The notes: generated from the sequence alone by a model not told the origin. Shown: positions 8,419 to 16,360, counted from the first letter of the stretch. The stretch is DNA of 24,170 nt from WTJH01 sp049598145 (GCA_049598145.1 JBMYNJ010000017.1:1-24170), one strand, 5' to 3'. A program made the numbers and translations.

Positions 8419-10026
8419 TTATGAAAGCTCTACAGCCCAAAATCGAGGAACCAAAGGAGTGAAGTTTTGATATAAAAAACGGAGGAATTCCGGCCCTTCT
8501 TTTTCATAAAACTCCATGAAATTCAAGGTTCGTTCCTGCAGTTTTCCTTGAGGAAAAAAAGCTTCGTGTAGCAGTACCAAACGAGTCACATGGTCTTTTA
8601 ATTTACGCTTCTGCGCCTTAAGCAAACGTTTTTCCAATGCCTCTAATCCTTTGAGTTGCTTGTGACGTTGAGCTTTTAAAGCCCCTTCAAAAGAAGGATC
8701 TGTTTGAGACACCAAAGGCTCAAGAGCCGAAAATTGTTCGGAAAGCTGGTCCTTTAAGTCGTTCAAATCCAAATTAATATTACTGATTAATCGAATTTTT
8801 TTATTAATTAATGCATTCCGATCCAGAAAAATATCGTTGAGTTCAAGCCCCATTTTTTGCCATTTGACATGTTCTTTTTTTCCAAATAACAGTGCAGACT
8901 GTCGTAACAAAAGCAGAGGAAAAGGAATCTTGGACGCTTGAAAATATGATTTTAATTGCAGCCAATAGGCCAACTCCCCGCCACCGCCGATATAAGCAAC
9001 ATTTGGCAAGATACATTCCTGATATAAAGGGCGCATGAGCACATTAGGGGAAAAACGCTCGGGCGAATTATCCAATAAAGCTAATATTTCATCTTCTGTA
9101 TAGGTCTTAGAATTCCCTTCCAATCCATAGCCTTCTTCCAGCGGAAGAATACGCTGACGGTAATTAGAACTCAAGTAAAAAAGATTGATCGGGCGAGGGT
9201 TGACCTGGGGCTTATAGCTCTTATTGTAATTGGATTTTATTTTTTGGCTCTGTTCATTCACCGCTGTTGCACAATTGCCCTGCAACAATTCGGTCTGCAT
9301 CTGGGGGACAAAAAGGGCTTTCAAACGAGGATTATCAGCATTGATAATCAGCAGTCCGTAGTCTTGAAACAAGGCATGTACCAAGCGAAAAGTTGCTTCA
9401 CTCAAGGTAGTTGCCGAACGGTAGCTTTCTTCAAGCCACTTGTGAATCGTATTCGAAAAGGGACTTTGGGGCAATTGTTTTTCCCATAGGTCTAAGACCG
9501 GCAGCAGGTCTGTTAACTCTTTTTGGCCGACTGCTCCTGCTGATTTACTGTTCCATTGAAATTTTTTTCCGGCATACTGAAAGGAGGCAATTTCCTCAAA
9601 ATCGTGATCTTCTGAAGCCATCCAAAAAACAGGTACATAGGTGGCTGGACCGCTATGAGCATTGAGTTCTTCTGCCAATTTAAGTACCGTTAAAATCTTA
9701 TAAATAAAATACAAAGGGCCGGTCATTAAACTCAATTGATGGCCCGTGCAAAGAGTTACTGTATTTTGGTCAGCCAGTTTATCAATGTTTTCCTGAACTG
9801 CTGGATGGGAAGTCATGGAGGAATATTGTTCTTGAAGCACTTCCACCAATACCGATCGGTGTTTTTCTGAATAGTCTTCTACTTTTCTAGCAGCTTGGGC
9901 TTCGAGGTTTGCCTGTGTTGGCAAACCATTGTGAAATTCCGCTAATCGAGCATCATCTTCGAGATAGTCCCGAATGAGGGCGGAGTTCAGACCAATGTCG
10001 GAAAAATCAAAGGGGATGGCATTCAT
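8419..10026 (-). CDS. bshC: Bacillithiol biosynthesis cysteine-adding enzyme BshC
   Basis: Putative ligase that adds cysteine to glucosaminyl-malate in the last step of making bacillithiol, the low-molecular-weight thiol used in Firmicutes and many Bacteroidetes in place of glutathione. The 535 residues match the family length. Family-like segments include VTLCTGHQLSLMTGPLYFIYK around 93-113, FWMASEDHDFEEI, a central GGGGELAYWLQLK, and a long charged C-terminal coiled coil (about 410-480). The ATG overlaps the rimO stop codon as ATGA, which suggests translational coupling. The bshA and bshB partners are not in this window. Recognition rests on these motifs and the overall layout. Confidence 0.92.
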   Translation of the reverse strand: MNAIPFDFSDIGLNSALIRDYLEDDARLAEFHNGLPTQANLEAQAARKVEDYSEKHRSVLVEVLQEQYSSMTSHPAVQENIDKLADQNTVTLCTGHQLSLMTGPLYFIYKILTVLKLAEELNAHSGPATYVPVFWMASEDHDFEEIASFQYAGKKFQWNSKSAGAVGQKELTDLLPVLDLWEKQLPQSPFSNTIHKWLEESYRSATTLSEATFRLVHALFQDYGLLIINADNPRLKALFVPQMQTELLQGNCATAVNEQSQKIKSNYNKSYKPQVNPRPINLFYLSSNYRQRILPLEEGYGLEGNSKTYTEDEILALLDNSPERFSPNVLMRPLYQECILPNVAYIGGGGELAYWLQLKSYFQASKIPFPLLLLRQSALLFGKKEHVKWQKMGLELNDIFLDRNALINKKIRLISNINLDLNDLKDQLSEQFSALEPLVSQTDPSFEGALKAQRHKQLKGLEALEKRLLKAQKRKLKDHVTRLVLLHEAFFPQGKLQERTLNFMEFYEKEGPEFLRFLYQNFTPLVPRFWAVELS

Positions 10027-11351
10027 GAAGTTGAGGCTATAGGTTGCTGATGGAGCGGTTGGGCGTATAAGTCGAAATCGTCTGCACTCACAATTTCCAC
10101 TTCAACAAATGCACCTTGTTTTACGTAATATTTTCGGGCATCAATTCGCACTTCGTTGTCTACATCGGGTGAGTCTGCAAAAGTTCTTCCCACAAAATAG
10201 TTTCCTTCTTTTCGATCAATTAAGCAGGAGAAAATCTGCCCTATTTTTTCTTGATTCAATTCCCAAGAAATTTGACCCTGCAACTCCATTAACTGATTGG
10301 CACGTTCCTGTTTGACTTCGGAGGGAACATCGTCTACCAAACCAAAGGCGTGGGTGTTTTCTTCATGACTGTAGGTAAAACAACCCAAACGATCGAAACG
10401 TTGTTGTTTGACAAAGTTGACCAAAGCCTGAAAATCAGCTTCAGATTCTCCGGGATAGCCTACGATCATACTCGTGCGAATACGGATTCCTGGGACTTGT
10501 TCTCGGATTCGATCCAAAAGGGCGGTAGTTTTTGCCTGGGTAGTACCACGTCGCATGGATTTTAAAACCGGATCAGCGATATGCTGTAACGGGATATCCA
10601 AATAATTGCAAATCTTATCTTCTTCCCGAATCACCTGTAAAATATCTTCTGGAAAACCGGTAGGAAAGGCATAATGCAACCGAATCCATTGAATCCCCTC
10701 CACCTGACAGAGCGCCCGCAAAAGATCGGCCAAACGTCTTTCACCGTAAAGGTCTAAACCGTAATAGGTAGAGTCTTGAGCAATTATCAATAATTCTTTT
10801 ACACCCTCTCGTGCCAAGGTTTCAGCGCGTTCGACTAAGGTTTCGATAGGAGTCGATTGATGTTTTCCTCGCATCAAAGGAATGGCACAAAACGAACAGG
10901 GGCGATCACAACCTTCCGAAATTTTAAAATACGCATAATGTTTGGGGGTCGTGGTTAATCGTTCTCCCAAAAGCTCGTGTTTATAATCGGCTCCTAAAGT
11001 CTTGAGCAATAGCGGTAAATCTTTAGTGCCAAAGTAGGCATCGACATCCGGGATTTCTTTTTGTAAGTCGGGTTTGTAACGTTCACTTAGGCAGCCGGTC
11101 ACAAAAACTTTTTCTACAGCTCCCGAATTTTTGCGCTCGACCTGTTCCAAGATCGTCTGAACAGATTCGTCTTTGGCTTGGTCAATAAACCCACAGGTAT
11201 TGATCACTATAATCTCTCCTTCTTGCTCATGAACCACGGGTTTCCCATTGGCTTTTAATTGACCCATCAACACCTCGGAATCGTAGAGGTTTTTGGAACA
11301 CCCCAAGGTGATCACATTAATCGTTTTTTGATGTATACTTTTGGTTCGCAT
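10023..11351 (-). CDS. rimO: Ribosomal protein S12 methylthiotransferase RimO
   Basis: A radical-SAM enzyme that methylthiolates an aspartate of ribosomal protein S12. The N-terminal UPF0004 domain has its three cluster cysteines at 18 (LGCSKN), 53 (NTCGF) and 87 (TGCLSER). The radical-SAM CxxxCxxC motif is Cys148, Cys152 and Cys155 in EGCDRPCSFCAIP. A C-terminal TRAM domain (about 370-435, after DRKEGNYFVGRT) would bind the substrate. The cysteine spacing and the motif VITLGCSKNLYDSE fit RimO better than its tRNA-modifying relative MiaB. At 442 residues it has the normal length. It follows the amidase gene by 3 bases and overlaps bshC by 4, in what looks like one operon. Confidence 0.96.
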   Translation of the reverse strand: MRTKSIHQKTINVITLGCSKNLYDSEVLMGQLKANGKPVVHEQEGEIIVINTCGFIDQAKDESVQTILEQVERKNSGAVEKVFVTGCLSERYKPDLQKEIPDVDAYFGTKDLPLLLKTLGADYKHELLGERLTTTPKHYAYFKISEGCDRPCSFCAIPLMRGKHQSTPIETLVERAETLAREGVKELLIIAQDSTYYGLDLYGERRLADLLRALCQVEGIQWIRLHYAFPTGFPEDILQVIREEDKICNYLDIPLQHIADPVLKSMRRGTTQAKTTALLDRIREQVPGIRIRTSMIVGYPGESEADFQALVNFVKQQRFDRLGCFTYSHEENTHAFGLVDDVPSEVKQERANQLMELQGQISWELNQEKIGQIFSCLIDRKEGNYFVGRTFADSPDVDNEVRIDARKYYVKQGAFVEVEIVSADDFDLYAQPLHQQPIASTS

Positions 11352-11354
11352 ATC

Positions 11355-13007
11355 TTAATCCAGTGGGGGAGCCTGTCGGTGTTGGGTCCTTTGTTCATAA
11401 ACTACACCTAAATGAAACAAAAGGGCTTCTTGGGAAGAGGGGGCGATAAAAACCAAATCCGAGGGTTCCCCGGAAGCTTTAATCCCCATGGGCACAGCAA
11501 GTGCCGGATAATGAGCTAAAGCAGCATATCCCGCCGTGTAGTTGTCTATAGAAATAACCGCATCCAATTGATGAGCCTTCATAGGCGTTTGAAAATAGCG
11601 TTTCCCTTCACTCATCAACCGCATTTTTAATTCCTGAAAAGCTTCTTCAGAAGTCGTATCCGCTACAATTCCTTTAAAAACCCCCTGTCCATAGGGGGCG
11701 TGCAGCAAGCTGTCTCGATCGTTAAATCTAAGCACATCGACCACCGATTGAACGGCAACTTCAGAACCCGCATAGCGTTTTAAATACTGGGGCAGATCAC
11801 TTTTCATATCTACATCCAAAAGTGTCCCAAACCCTTGAGTGTTCACCTCCGGTCCTTCAATTTCAATTAAACTCGCACCCAAATCGCTTAATTCCTGAAC
11901 CGCACGAGCATACAGAGAGTCCTGTGTAAAAGATTTGAAATATCCGATCCGTTTCCCGTTTAAATCATCTGGAAGACTCTTCGGGATCGAAAGAGTATCC
12001 CCCGGAAGCGCGAGGGGATCATCGGGATCGTTTCCTTGAATTGCGTTGAAGACAATTAAAGCATCTACTACATTTTTGGTAATGGGCCCTGCGGTATCAA
12101 GGCTACTGGAAATGGGAACTATACCGGATCGGCTGACACGACCGATTGTCGGTTTCAAACCCACAACTCCGTTTTTCCCGCTGGGAGATAAAATGGAACC
12201 TGAGGTTTCTGATCCAAGGGTTACAGCCCCGTAGTTCGCTGTGGTGGCGACTCCGCTTCCGGAGCTAGAGCCTCCGGTTTCGAAGCGCATCCTTCCATAA
12301 GGGTTAAGAGTTTGTCCTCCCAAAGCGCTATACCCCAAAGGACAGCCTGAACAAAAATAATAAGCCCATTCGCTAAGGTTGGTCTTCCCTAAAATAACGG
12401 CTCCTGCGGTCTTGAGTTTTTGAGTGATAAAGGCATCTGGAGCCTCATTTGAAGCTAATGCTGCCGCCCCTGCTGTTGTAGCTAACCCTGAAACGTTGAT
12501 ATTGTCCTTTAACAAAATCGGAATGCCGTATAAGGAATAAGGATCGACCTCCTGAGCCTGACGATCTCGCGCCCGAGCTTCCTCAACCGCCTTAGGGTGA
12601 AGCGCAATAATGGCATTTAAAAACTGCTCCGGATCATTTTCATAACGATAGATTCGAGTCAAATAAAAAAGGGTGAGTTCTTCATAGGTCATTTGACCCG
12701 AGGCTACCGATCTTTGAAGGCTGGGGATATCTTTTTCTAGTATTAAAGGTTTTAAGGACTCATAACGGTTCGAATCAAATGCTTGGATCTCCGCCTCCAA
12801 GCTTCCCCAAATCGCTTCTCGATCCCGATGTTGGGACAAGATGCGTTTAAACTGCATTCGGTTGTTCTTATGCGTGGCGCTTTTTTCAAGAAGGAATTTT
12901 TCGTCGAAAGCCTCCCAAATATTGGGCTTAGGAGTTTCCTTACATTGAACGAGCAATAAACCTATGCATAAAAACCCTAAAAAAGACCCTTTTAATTTTT
13001 TCATCAT
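11355..13007 (-). CDS. Amidase-signature-family lipoprotein
   Basis: A serine amidase with a probable Ser-cisSer-Lys triad: Lys167 in PILLKDNI, the serine cluster GGSSSGSG at 245-252 and nucleophile Ser271 in GSETSGSILSP. Relatives hydrolyse amide bonds of small molecules or peptides; the substrate is unknown. The N-terminus is basic, then hydrophobic, ending LLLVQC with Cys22, so it is probably an exported lipoprotein. Gln before the cysteine is unusual for a lipobox, which lowers certainty. I chose the ATG at 13007 (550 residues): the upstream ATG at 13031 would overlap the hydrolase stop and put eight extra polar residues before the signal. This is not the tRNA amidotransferase GatA, since GatA is cytoplasmic and has no signal. 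It lies between the hydrolase gene and rimO. Confidence 0.88.
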   Translation of the reverse strand: MMKKLKGSFLGFLCIGLLLVQCKETPKPNIWEAFDEKFLLEKSATHKNNRMQFKRILSQHRDREAIWGSLEAEIQAFDSNRYESLKPLILEKDIPSLQRSVASGQMTYEELTLFYLTRIYRYENDPEQFLNAIIALHPKAVEEARARDRQAQEVDPYSLYGIPILLKDNINVSGLATTAGAAALASNEAPDAFITQKLKTAGAVILGKTNLSEWAYYFCSGCPLGYSALGGQTLNPYGRMRFETGGSSSGSGVATTANYGAVTLGSETSGSILSPSGKNGVVGLKPTIGRVSRSGIVPISSSLDTAGPITKNVVDALIVFNAIQGNDPDDPLALPGDTLSIPKSLPDDLNGKRIGYFKSFTQDSLYARAVQELSDLGASLIEIEGPEVNTQGFGTLLDVDMKSDLPQYLKRYAGSEVAVQSVVDVLRFNDRDSLLHAPYGQGVFKGIVADTTSEEAFQELKMRLMSEGKRYFQTPMKAHQLDAVISIDNYTAGYAALAHYPALAVPMGIKASGEPSDLVFIAPSSQEALLFHLGVVYEQRTQHRQAPPLD

Positions 13008-13020
13008 CCTGTATTTTAAT

Positions 13021-14031
13021 TTATTCATCACCTCTTTGAACGGGATTCATCCCAACGACTTCACTTAAGAAATCAATAGAAGCCTCGGCCACCCGATCAT
13101 ATACTTGAGTGGAAATATAAGAGGTAATCACATGTTCATTGGCTTCGGGAAAGGCTTGTTTCACCTTTTTAGCTTTAGGAGTACCCAGATGATCAAACAT
13201 CCTTAGCATCGCCGGAACCGATACGACGGGGTCTTGCTCCTGCTCATTTTTGTAGTAATACCCCATAAACACCGGCTGAGTAACCTTTTTAAAGGTGGAC
13301 TTTCGCATGGTTTGATCCATGAGTCGTTGCAAGTGTGTAATCCCCTCTAATCGGTATTTTGTCGACCAAAATTGTTTTTTGAGCTCGCTGGGGTTATTCA
13401 TCAGGTGATATTTTCCGCCCTTTACTAATCGAGCCAATTGAAGCCCCCAAGGCTTCGATAATAATTTTACTGCGGGATCAGCTACTTGAATATTCGGGCT
13501 GTATAAAAGGAGGGCAGCAATTTTGGGTTCCTGAGCCAATGTTAGTGCAAGTGTTGCACCGGAGGAAGTCGCTAGCACCACTAAGCTGTCGCCTATGGCT
13601 TTGCCCACTTCTAGAGCTGCTTTGGCACTATCCAAATAGTTAGTTCCGCTAAACGACATTAGAGTTTCCTCCTCTTCAAGTCCGTGACCGGCCAGACGGG
13701 GGAGGTATAAATTTGCTCCAAAAACATCTGCAACTTGCTTGTGTACCGGAGCCCCCTCTTCATGACTGGCTGAAAATCCGTGTAAATACACCACACTATA
13801 GGGGGTTTTTTGGGGAACACTGTCCGCAAAATGAATCACTGATGCATTCCCCGGTTTTATATTGGGAAAAGCTTTCTCTTGAGCTTTCACCCAAGCGTCT
13901 AATTCCTTTATATCTTCTGGGACTTCAGGTGCTGGATGATCTAAAACCGGACGTTCTACTCTGGGTCCTAATAGATATACCGCTCCTAAAAGAAGGAAAA
14001 AGATGGAAGTATAACGAAGAAATTTTTGCAT
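13021..14031 (-). CDS. Membrane-anchored alpha/beta hydrolase
   Basis: A 336-residue alpha/beta-hydrolase-fold protein with one N-terminal hydrophobic segment (about 8-22), so it is probably tethered to the membrane or exported. The oxyanion strand is VYLHGFSASHEE (82-93), followed by PRLAGHG at 111-117. The nucleophile elbow is A-T-S156-S-G, with Ala in place of the first Gly of GxSxG. Asp267 (EQDPVV) and His300 (NEHVIT) complete a plausible triad. This layout resembles carboxylesterases and monoacylglycerol-lipase-like enzymes, but the substrate cannot be read from sequence. It begins 2 bases after the ftsY stop and ends 13 bases before the amidase start, so the two envelope hydrolases are likely expressed together. 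Confidence 0.85.
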   Translation of the reverse strand: MQKFLRYTSIFFLLLGAVYLLGPRVERPVLDHPAPEVPEDIKELDAWVKAQEKAFPNIKPGNASVIHFADSVPQKTPYSVVYLHGFSASHEEGAPVHKQVADVFGANLYLPRLAGHGLEEEETLMSFSGTNYLDSAKAALEVGKAIGDSLVVLATSSGATLALTLAQEPKIAALLLYSPNIQVADPAVKLLSKPWGLQLARLVKGGKYHLMNNPSELKKQFWSTKYRLEGITHLQRLMDQTMRKSTFKKVTQPVFMGYYYKNEQEQDPVVSVPAMLRMFDHLGTPKAKKVKQAFPEANEHVITSYISTQVYDRVAEASIDFLSEVVGMNPVQRGDE

Positions 14032-14033
14032 AT

Positions 14034-14969
14034 TTAACTAAAAAAGGTAGTTATAAAAGTTTCGGGATCAAAGGCTTGTAAGTCGGTCACCCCTTCACCT
14101 ACACCGATATATTTGACAGGAATTTGGAATTGATCTGAAATGCCCAAGACAACGCCCCCTTTGGCAGTGCCGTCGAGTTTGGTGATGGCTAAAGCAGTGA
14201 TGTCTGTTGCCGCGGCAAATTGCTTGGCTTGCTCAAAGGCATTTTGTCCGGTAGAACCATCCAAAACCAACAAAACCTCATGGGGAGCCTCGGGAACAAC
14301 CTTGGCCATCACCCGCTTGATTTTGGACAACTCCTGCATTAGATTCGTTTTATTGTGTAACCGGCCGGCCGTATCGATCAGGATCACATCTGCATTTTGG
14401 GCTACCCCGGATTGCATGGTGTCAAAGGCGACCGAGGCAGGATCGCTTCCCATTTGCTGTTTTACGAGAGTGACCCCGGTTCTGTCGGCCCAGATTTGCA
14501 ATTGATCGATGGCTCCTGCCCGAAAGGTGTCGGCAGCCCCCAAGACTACTTTTTTGCCTTCTTGGCTGAATCGGTGGGCCAGCTTTCCGACGGTTGTGGT
14601 TTTTCCGACTCCGTTGACGCCCACAATCATAAAGACTTTCGGAGTCGTGGATTCTTTTTCTTCCGATGGAGGAGTAACTAAAATTTCCAACAACACCTGT
14701 TTTAGGTGCATGGCCAGATCGGCACTATTCAAATATTTTTTTTCAGCTACCCGTTCTTCTAAATGATCGATGATCTTTAGCGTGGTTTGCACCCCTATAT
14801 CGGAGGCAATCAGCACTTCCTCCAATTCGTCTAACAAGTCGGCGTCTACGGTAGAACGTCCGGCAATGGTTTGCGTCAATCGGGAAAAGAAGGATTTTTT
14901 GGACGATTCGAGTCCAGCGTCTAATTGTTTAAAATTAGAAGAGGATAAAAACTTTTTTAACTTACTCAT
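14034..14969 (-). CDS. ftsY: Signal recognition particle receptor FtsY
   Basis: The SRP receptor GTPase that brings ribosome-nascent-chain complexes to the membrane, acting ahead of SecYEG and YidC. The N domain spans about 20-100. The G domain carries the P-loop GVNGVGKTT at 117-125, DTFRAGA at 148-154, DTAGR at 199-203 and TKLDGTAKGG at 263-272. There is no long acidic A domain; only a short basic N-terminus precedes the N domain, as in many compact FtsY proteins. I chose the ATG at 14969 (311 residues). An in-frame TTG at 14987 lies inside the -7 promoter element and is unlikely to be translated. It leads a tight gene run down to the LysM/PBP1 gene or beyond. Confidence 0.97.
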   Translation of the reverse strand: MSKLKKFLSSSNFKQLDAGLESSKKSFFSRLTQTIAGRSTVDADLLDELEEVLIASDIGVQTTLKIIDHLEERVAEKKYLNSADLAMHLKQVLLEILVTPPSEEKESTTPKVFMIVGVNGVGKTTTVGKLAHRFSQEGKKVVLGAADTFRAGAIDQLQIWADRTGVTLVKQQMGSDPASVAFDTMQSGVAQNADVILIDTAGRLHNKTNLMQELSKIKRVMAKVVPEAPHEVLLVLDGSTGQNAFEQAKQFAAATDITALAITKLDGTAKGGVVLGISDQFQIPVKYIGVGEGVTDLQAFDPETFITTFFS

Positions 14970-14984
14970 AGCTGCTAAGAATCT

Positions 14985-15015
14985 CAAAAATACCGCTTTC
15001 CAACGTCTTCTTCAA
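14985..15015 (-). promoter_or_regulatory. ftsY promoter
   Basis: The minus strand has TTG at 15013-15015 and TATTTTTG at 14985-14992, separated by 20 bases. Both elements match the Bacteroidetes promoter consensus (TTG, 17-23 bases, TAnnTTTG). The ATG is 15 bases downstream of the -7 element, so the leader would be very short. Confidence 0.6.
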
Positions 15016-15063
15016 GCCATTAGCCGAATTATCCGCTAAAAGGGAAAAAAGGAATTGCTTGGA

Positions 15064-15684
15064 TTAAAGAGGCTTAAATCCAGCGAACAAAAATTCTTGA
15101 GTGGTGTCAAAGGGGGTTTGGTGAAGCAGTCGTTCGGAAAAAGTCATCTGAAATGCTTGCGAAAAGCATGCTGCTAAACTCCTTTCGGAATATTGCTGGA
15201 TGTCGATACCACTGCAACGTGTTGGCCCTTGGTCGGAAAACGTTCCGATCAGTAAAGAACCTTCGGCTGCCATACTGCTGGCGGCGTTAGACACATAGCG
15301 TTGCTGATCTTCTGGAGTGGTTAAAAAATGAAAAACGGCACGATCGTGCCAAAGGAAATATTCTTTTTCTGCCTGCAATTGAGTCACATCCGAAACGATC
15401 CACTCCACTTTGGAGGCCTGAGTGCCTAGGCGTTGCTGTGCCCGTTTTAAAGCTTTGGAAGAGATGTCTAAAACGGTGAGGTCGGTGTAGCCCAATTCCA
15501 AGAGGGAATCGACCAGAAAACTGTCGCCTCCGCCCACATCAATGATCGGAGCATCTTTGGGGAGATTAAAACTTTGAATAAACTGTAAAGAGGTTTCGGG
15601 CCGGGGCTGATACCAACTGACTTCTTCTTGTTCTTTGGTCTCGTAGATATGTTCCCAATGCTTTTGGCGGGCAGGTGAATTCAT
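15064..15684 (-). CDS. Class I SAM-dependent methyltransferase
   Basis: A 206-residue methyltransferase of unknown substrate. The SAM-binding motif I is IDVGGGDS at 48-55, and the acidic residue after strand 2 is Asp73 in VLDIS. A post-motif stretch DRAVFHFLT (about 114-122) fits the family in which the N-terminus reads HWEHIYETKEQEEVSWYQ; the WYQ element occurs in many small uncharacterised methyltransferases. It may act on a small molecule, but I cannot name it. It stands apart from the operons on either side: a terminator lies upstream and the ftsY promoter downstream. In the flavobacterial order I recall, DUF4295 is followed directly by ftsY, so this gene may be an insertion. Confidence 0.85.
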   Translation of the reverse strand: MNSPARQKHWEHIYETKEQEEVSWYQPRPETSLQFIQSFNLPKDAPIIDVGGGDSFLVDSLLELGYTDLTVLDISSKALKRAQQRLGTQASKVEWIVSDVTQLQAEKEYFLWHDRAVFHFLTTPEDQQRYVSNAASSMAAEGSLLIGTFSDQGPTRCSGIDIQQYSERSLAACFSQAFQMTFSERLLHQTPFDTTQEFLFAGFKPL

Positions 15685-15715
15685 GGCTCAGATTTATATC
15701 GAAGTTAAAACAATC

Positions 15716-15731
15716 TTAGGTTGAAACCTAA
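15716..15731. repeat. Perfect 7-base inverted repeat upstream of the methyltransferase
   Basis: TTAGGTT and AACCTAA are separated by two bases, 32 bases upstream of the methyltransferase ATG. The symmetry suits a dimeric regulator's operator. It lies right beside the T run of the DUF4295 terminator, so it could also be a second hairpin reinforcing that stop. Confidence 0.5.
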
Positions 15732-15734
15732 ACC

Positions 15735-15763
15735 AAAAAAAAATCCCCTCGAAGGAGGGGATT
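15735..15763 (-). terminator. Rho-independent terminator of the rpmB-rpmG-DUF4295 operon
   Basis: A 9-base perfect stem, AATCCCCTC with GAGGGGATT and a 4-base loop, spans 15742-15763, starting 18 bases after the DUF4295 stop. On the minus strand it runs into nine Ts (15743-15735), which overlap the last two pairs of the stem. There is no T run on the plus strand, so it works in one direction. Confidence 0.88.
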
Positions 15764-15781
15764 GTCTCAGCGGTTGCTGCT

Positions 15782-15934
15782 TTATTTTTTATTAAGCCAA
15801 TCGTTGGCTAAATCCGGAGGGATAATGGTTTCTACAAAAGAGTAGGAAGAGGCTCCGTCTTTTTTCACCATTTTGATGGCTTTGGTCAGACGCTTGGATC
15901 CGGTTTGTAAAGTTGCTACAGATTTCTTTGCCAT
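15782..15934 (-). CDS. DUF4295 family protein
   Basis: A 50-residue basic protein starting MAKKSVATLQTGSKRLTKAI and ending DWLNKK. The sequence and place match the DUF4295 family, found in Bacteroidetes behind rpmB and rpmG. Its function is not established; the size, the charge and the fixed linkage to two large-subunit proteins suggest a ribosome-associated role, which is inference. The ATG lies 2 bases after the rpmG stop, and the operon terminator follows 18 bases after its TAA. It is a useful marker that the host belongs to Bacteroidetes. Confidence 0.92.
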   Translation of the reverse strand: MAKKSVATLQTGSKRLTKAIKMVKKDGASSYSFVETIIPPDLANDWLNKK

Positions 15935-15936
15935 GA

Positions 15937-16119
15937 CTATTTAATTTCTTTGTGAACCGTCATTTTTTTCAAAATGGGGTTGAATTTTTTAATTTCTAAA
16001 CGCTCGGGCGTATTTTTTTTGTTCTTAGTGGTGATATAGCGCGAGGTTCCGGGTTGTCCTGAGTCTTTGTGCTCTGTACATTCCAAAATCACCTGTACTC
16101 GATTGCCTTTCTTTGCCAT
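15937..16119 (-). CDS. rpmG: Large ribosomal subunit protein bL33
   Basis: A 60-residue ribosomal protein with the family core SRYITTKNKKNTPERLEIKKF. It has a single cysteine and no CxxC pairs, so it is the zinc-independent form. It starts 4 bases after the rpmB stop and is followed by DUF4295, the usual order in Bacteroidetes. Regulation is probably through the rpmB promoter. Confidence 0.97.
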   Translation of the reverse strand: MAKKGNRVQVILECTEHKDSGQPGTSRYITTKNKKNTPERLEIKKFNPILKKMTVHKEIK

Positions 16120-16123
16120 GACT

Positions 16124-16360
16124 CTATTTGATTAATCCTTTTGCTCGGGCTTCCTTAACAACAGCCGTGATCCCTTTTTTATTGATCGTTTTTATGGCTG
16201 ACGTAGACACGTGTAAAGTGATCCAACGGTTCTCTTCGGGTAAGAAAAAACGTTTCTTGGTGATGTTGATATCAAAACGGCGGCGCGTTTTGTTCATCGC
16301 GTGGGAAACGTTGTTTCCAAACATCACACGTTTTCCAGTGATTTGACAAACTTTAGACAT
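16124..16360 (-). CDS. rpmB: Large ribosomal subunit protein bL28
   Basis: A 78-residue ribosomal protein opening MSKVCQITGKRVMFGNNVSH, with the family pattern of C-Q-x-T-G-K-R then GNNxSHAxNKTRRRF. Only the first cysteine of the zinc-binding set is present, so it is a zinc-independent form like that of E. coli. It is the first gene of the rpmB-rpmG-DUF4295 operon and has a strong consensus promoter 28 bases upstream of its ATG. Confidence 0.97.
   Translation of the reverse strand: MSKVCQITGKRVMFGNNVSHAMNKTRRRFDINITKKRFFLPEENRWITLHVSTSAIKTINKKGITAVVKEARAKGLIK

Noticed and set aside
13713..14081. A plus-strand gene of about 120 codons opposite the hydrolase
   Set aside because: It is fully antisense to a well-supported gene and has no recognisable domain. 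The same holds for the plus-strand frames at 18722-19117 and 20280-20645.
14970..14987. A TTG start for ftsY six codons upstream
   Set aside because: The TTG belongs to the TATTTTTG promoter element, so it would lie before the transcript start. The same argument applies to a TTG at 1529 for mnmA.
15018..15045. A terminator after the methyltransferase (TTAGC and GCTAA)
   Set aside because: Five-base arms, a long loop and no T run on the minus strand. It lies just upstream of the ftsY promoter and is probably chance.
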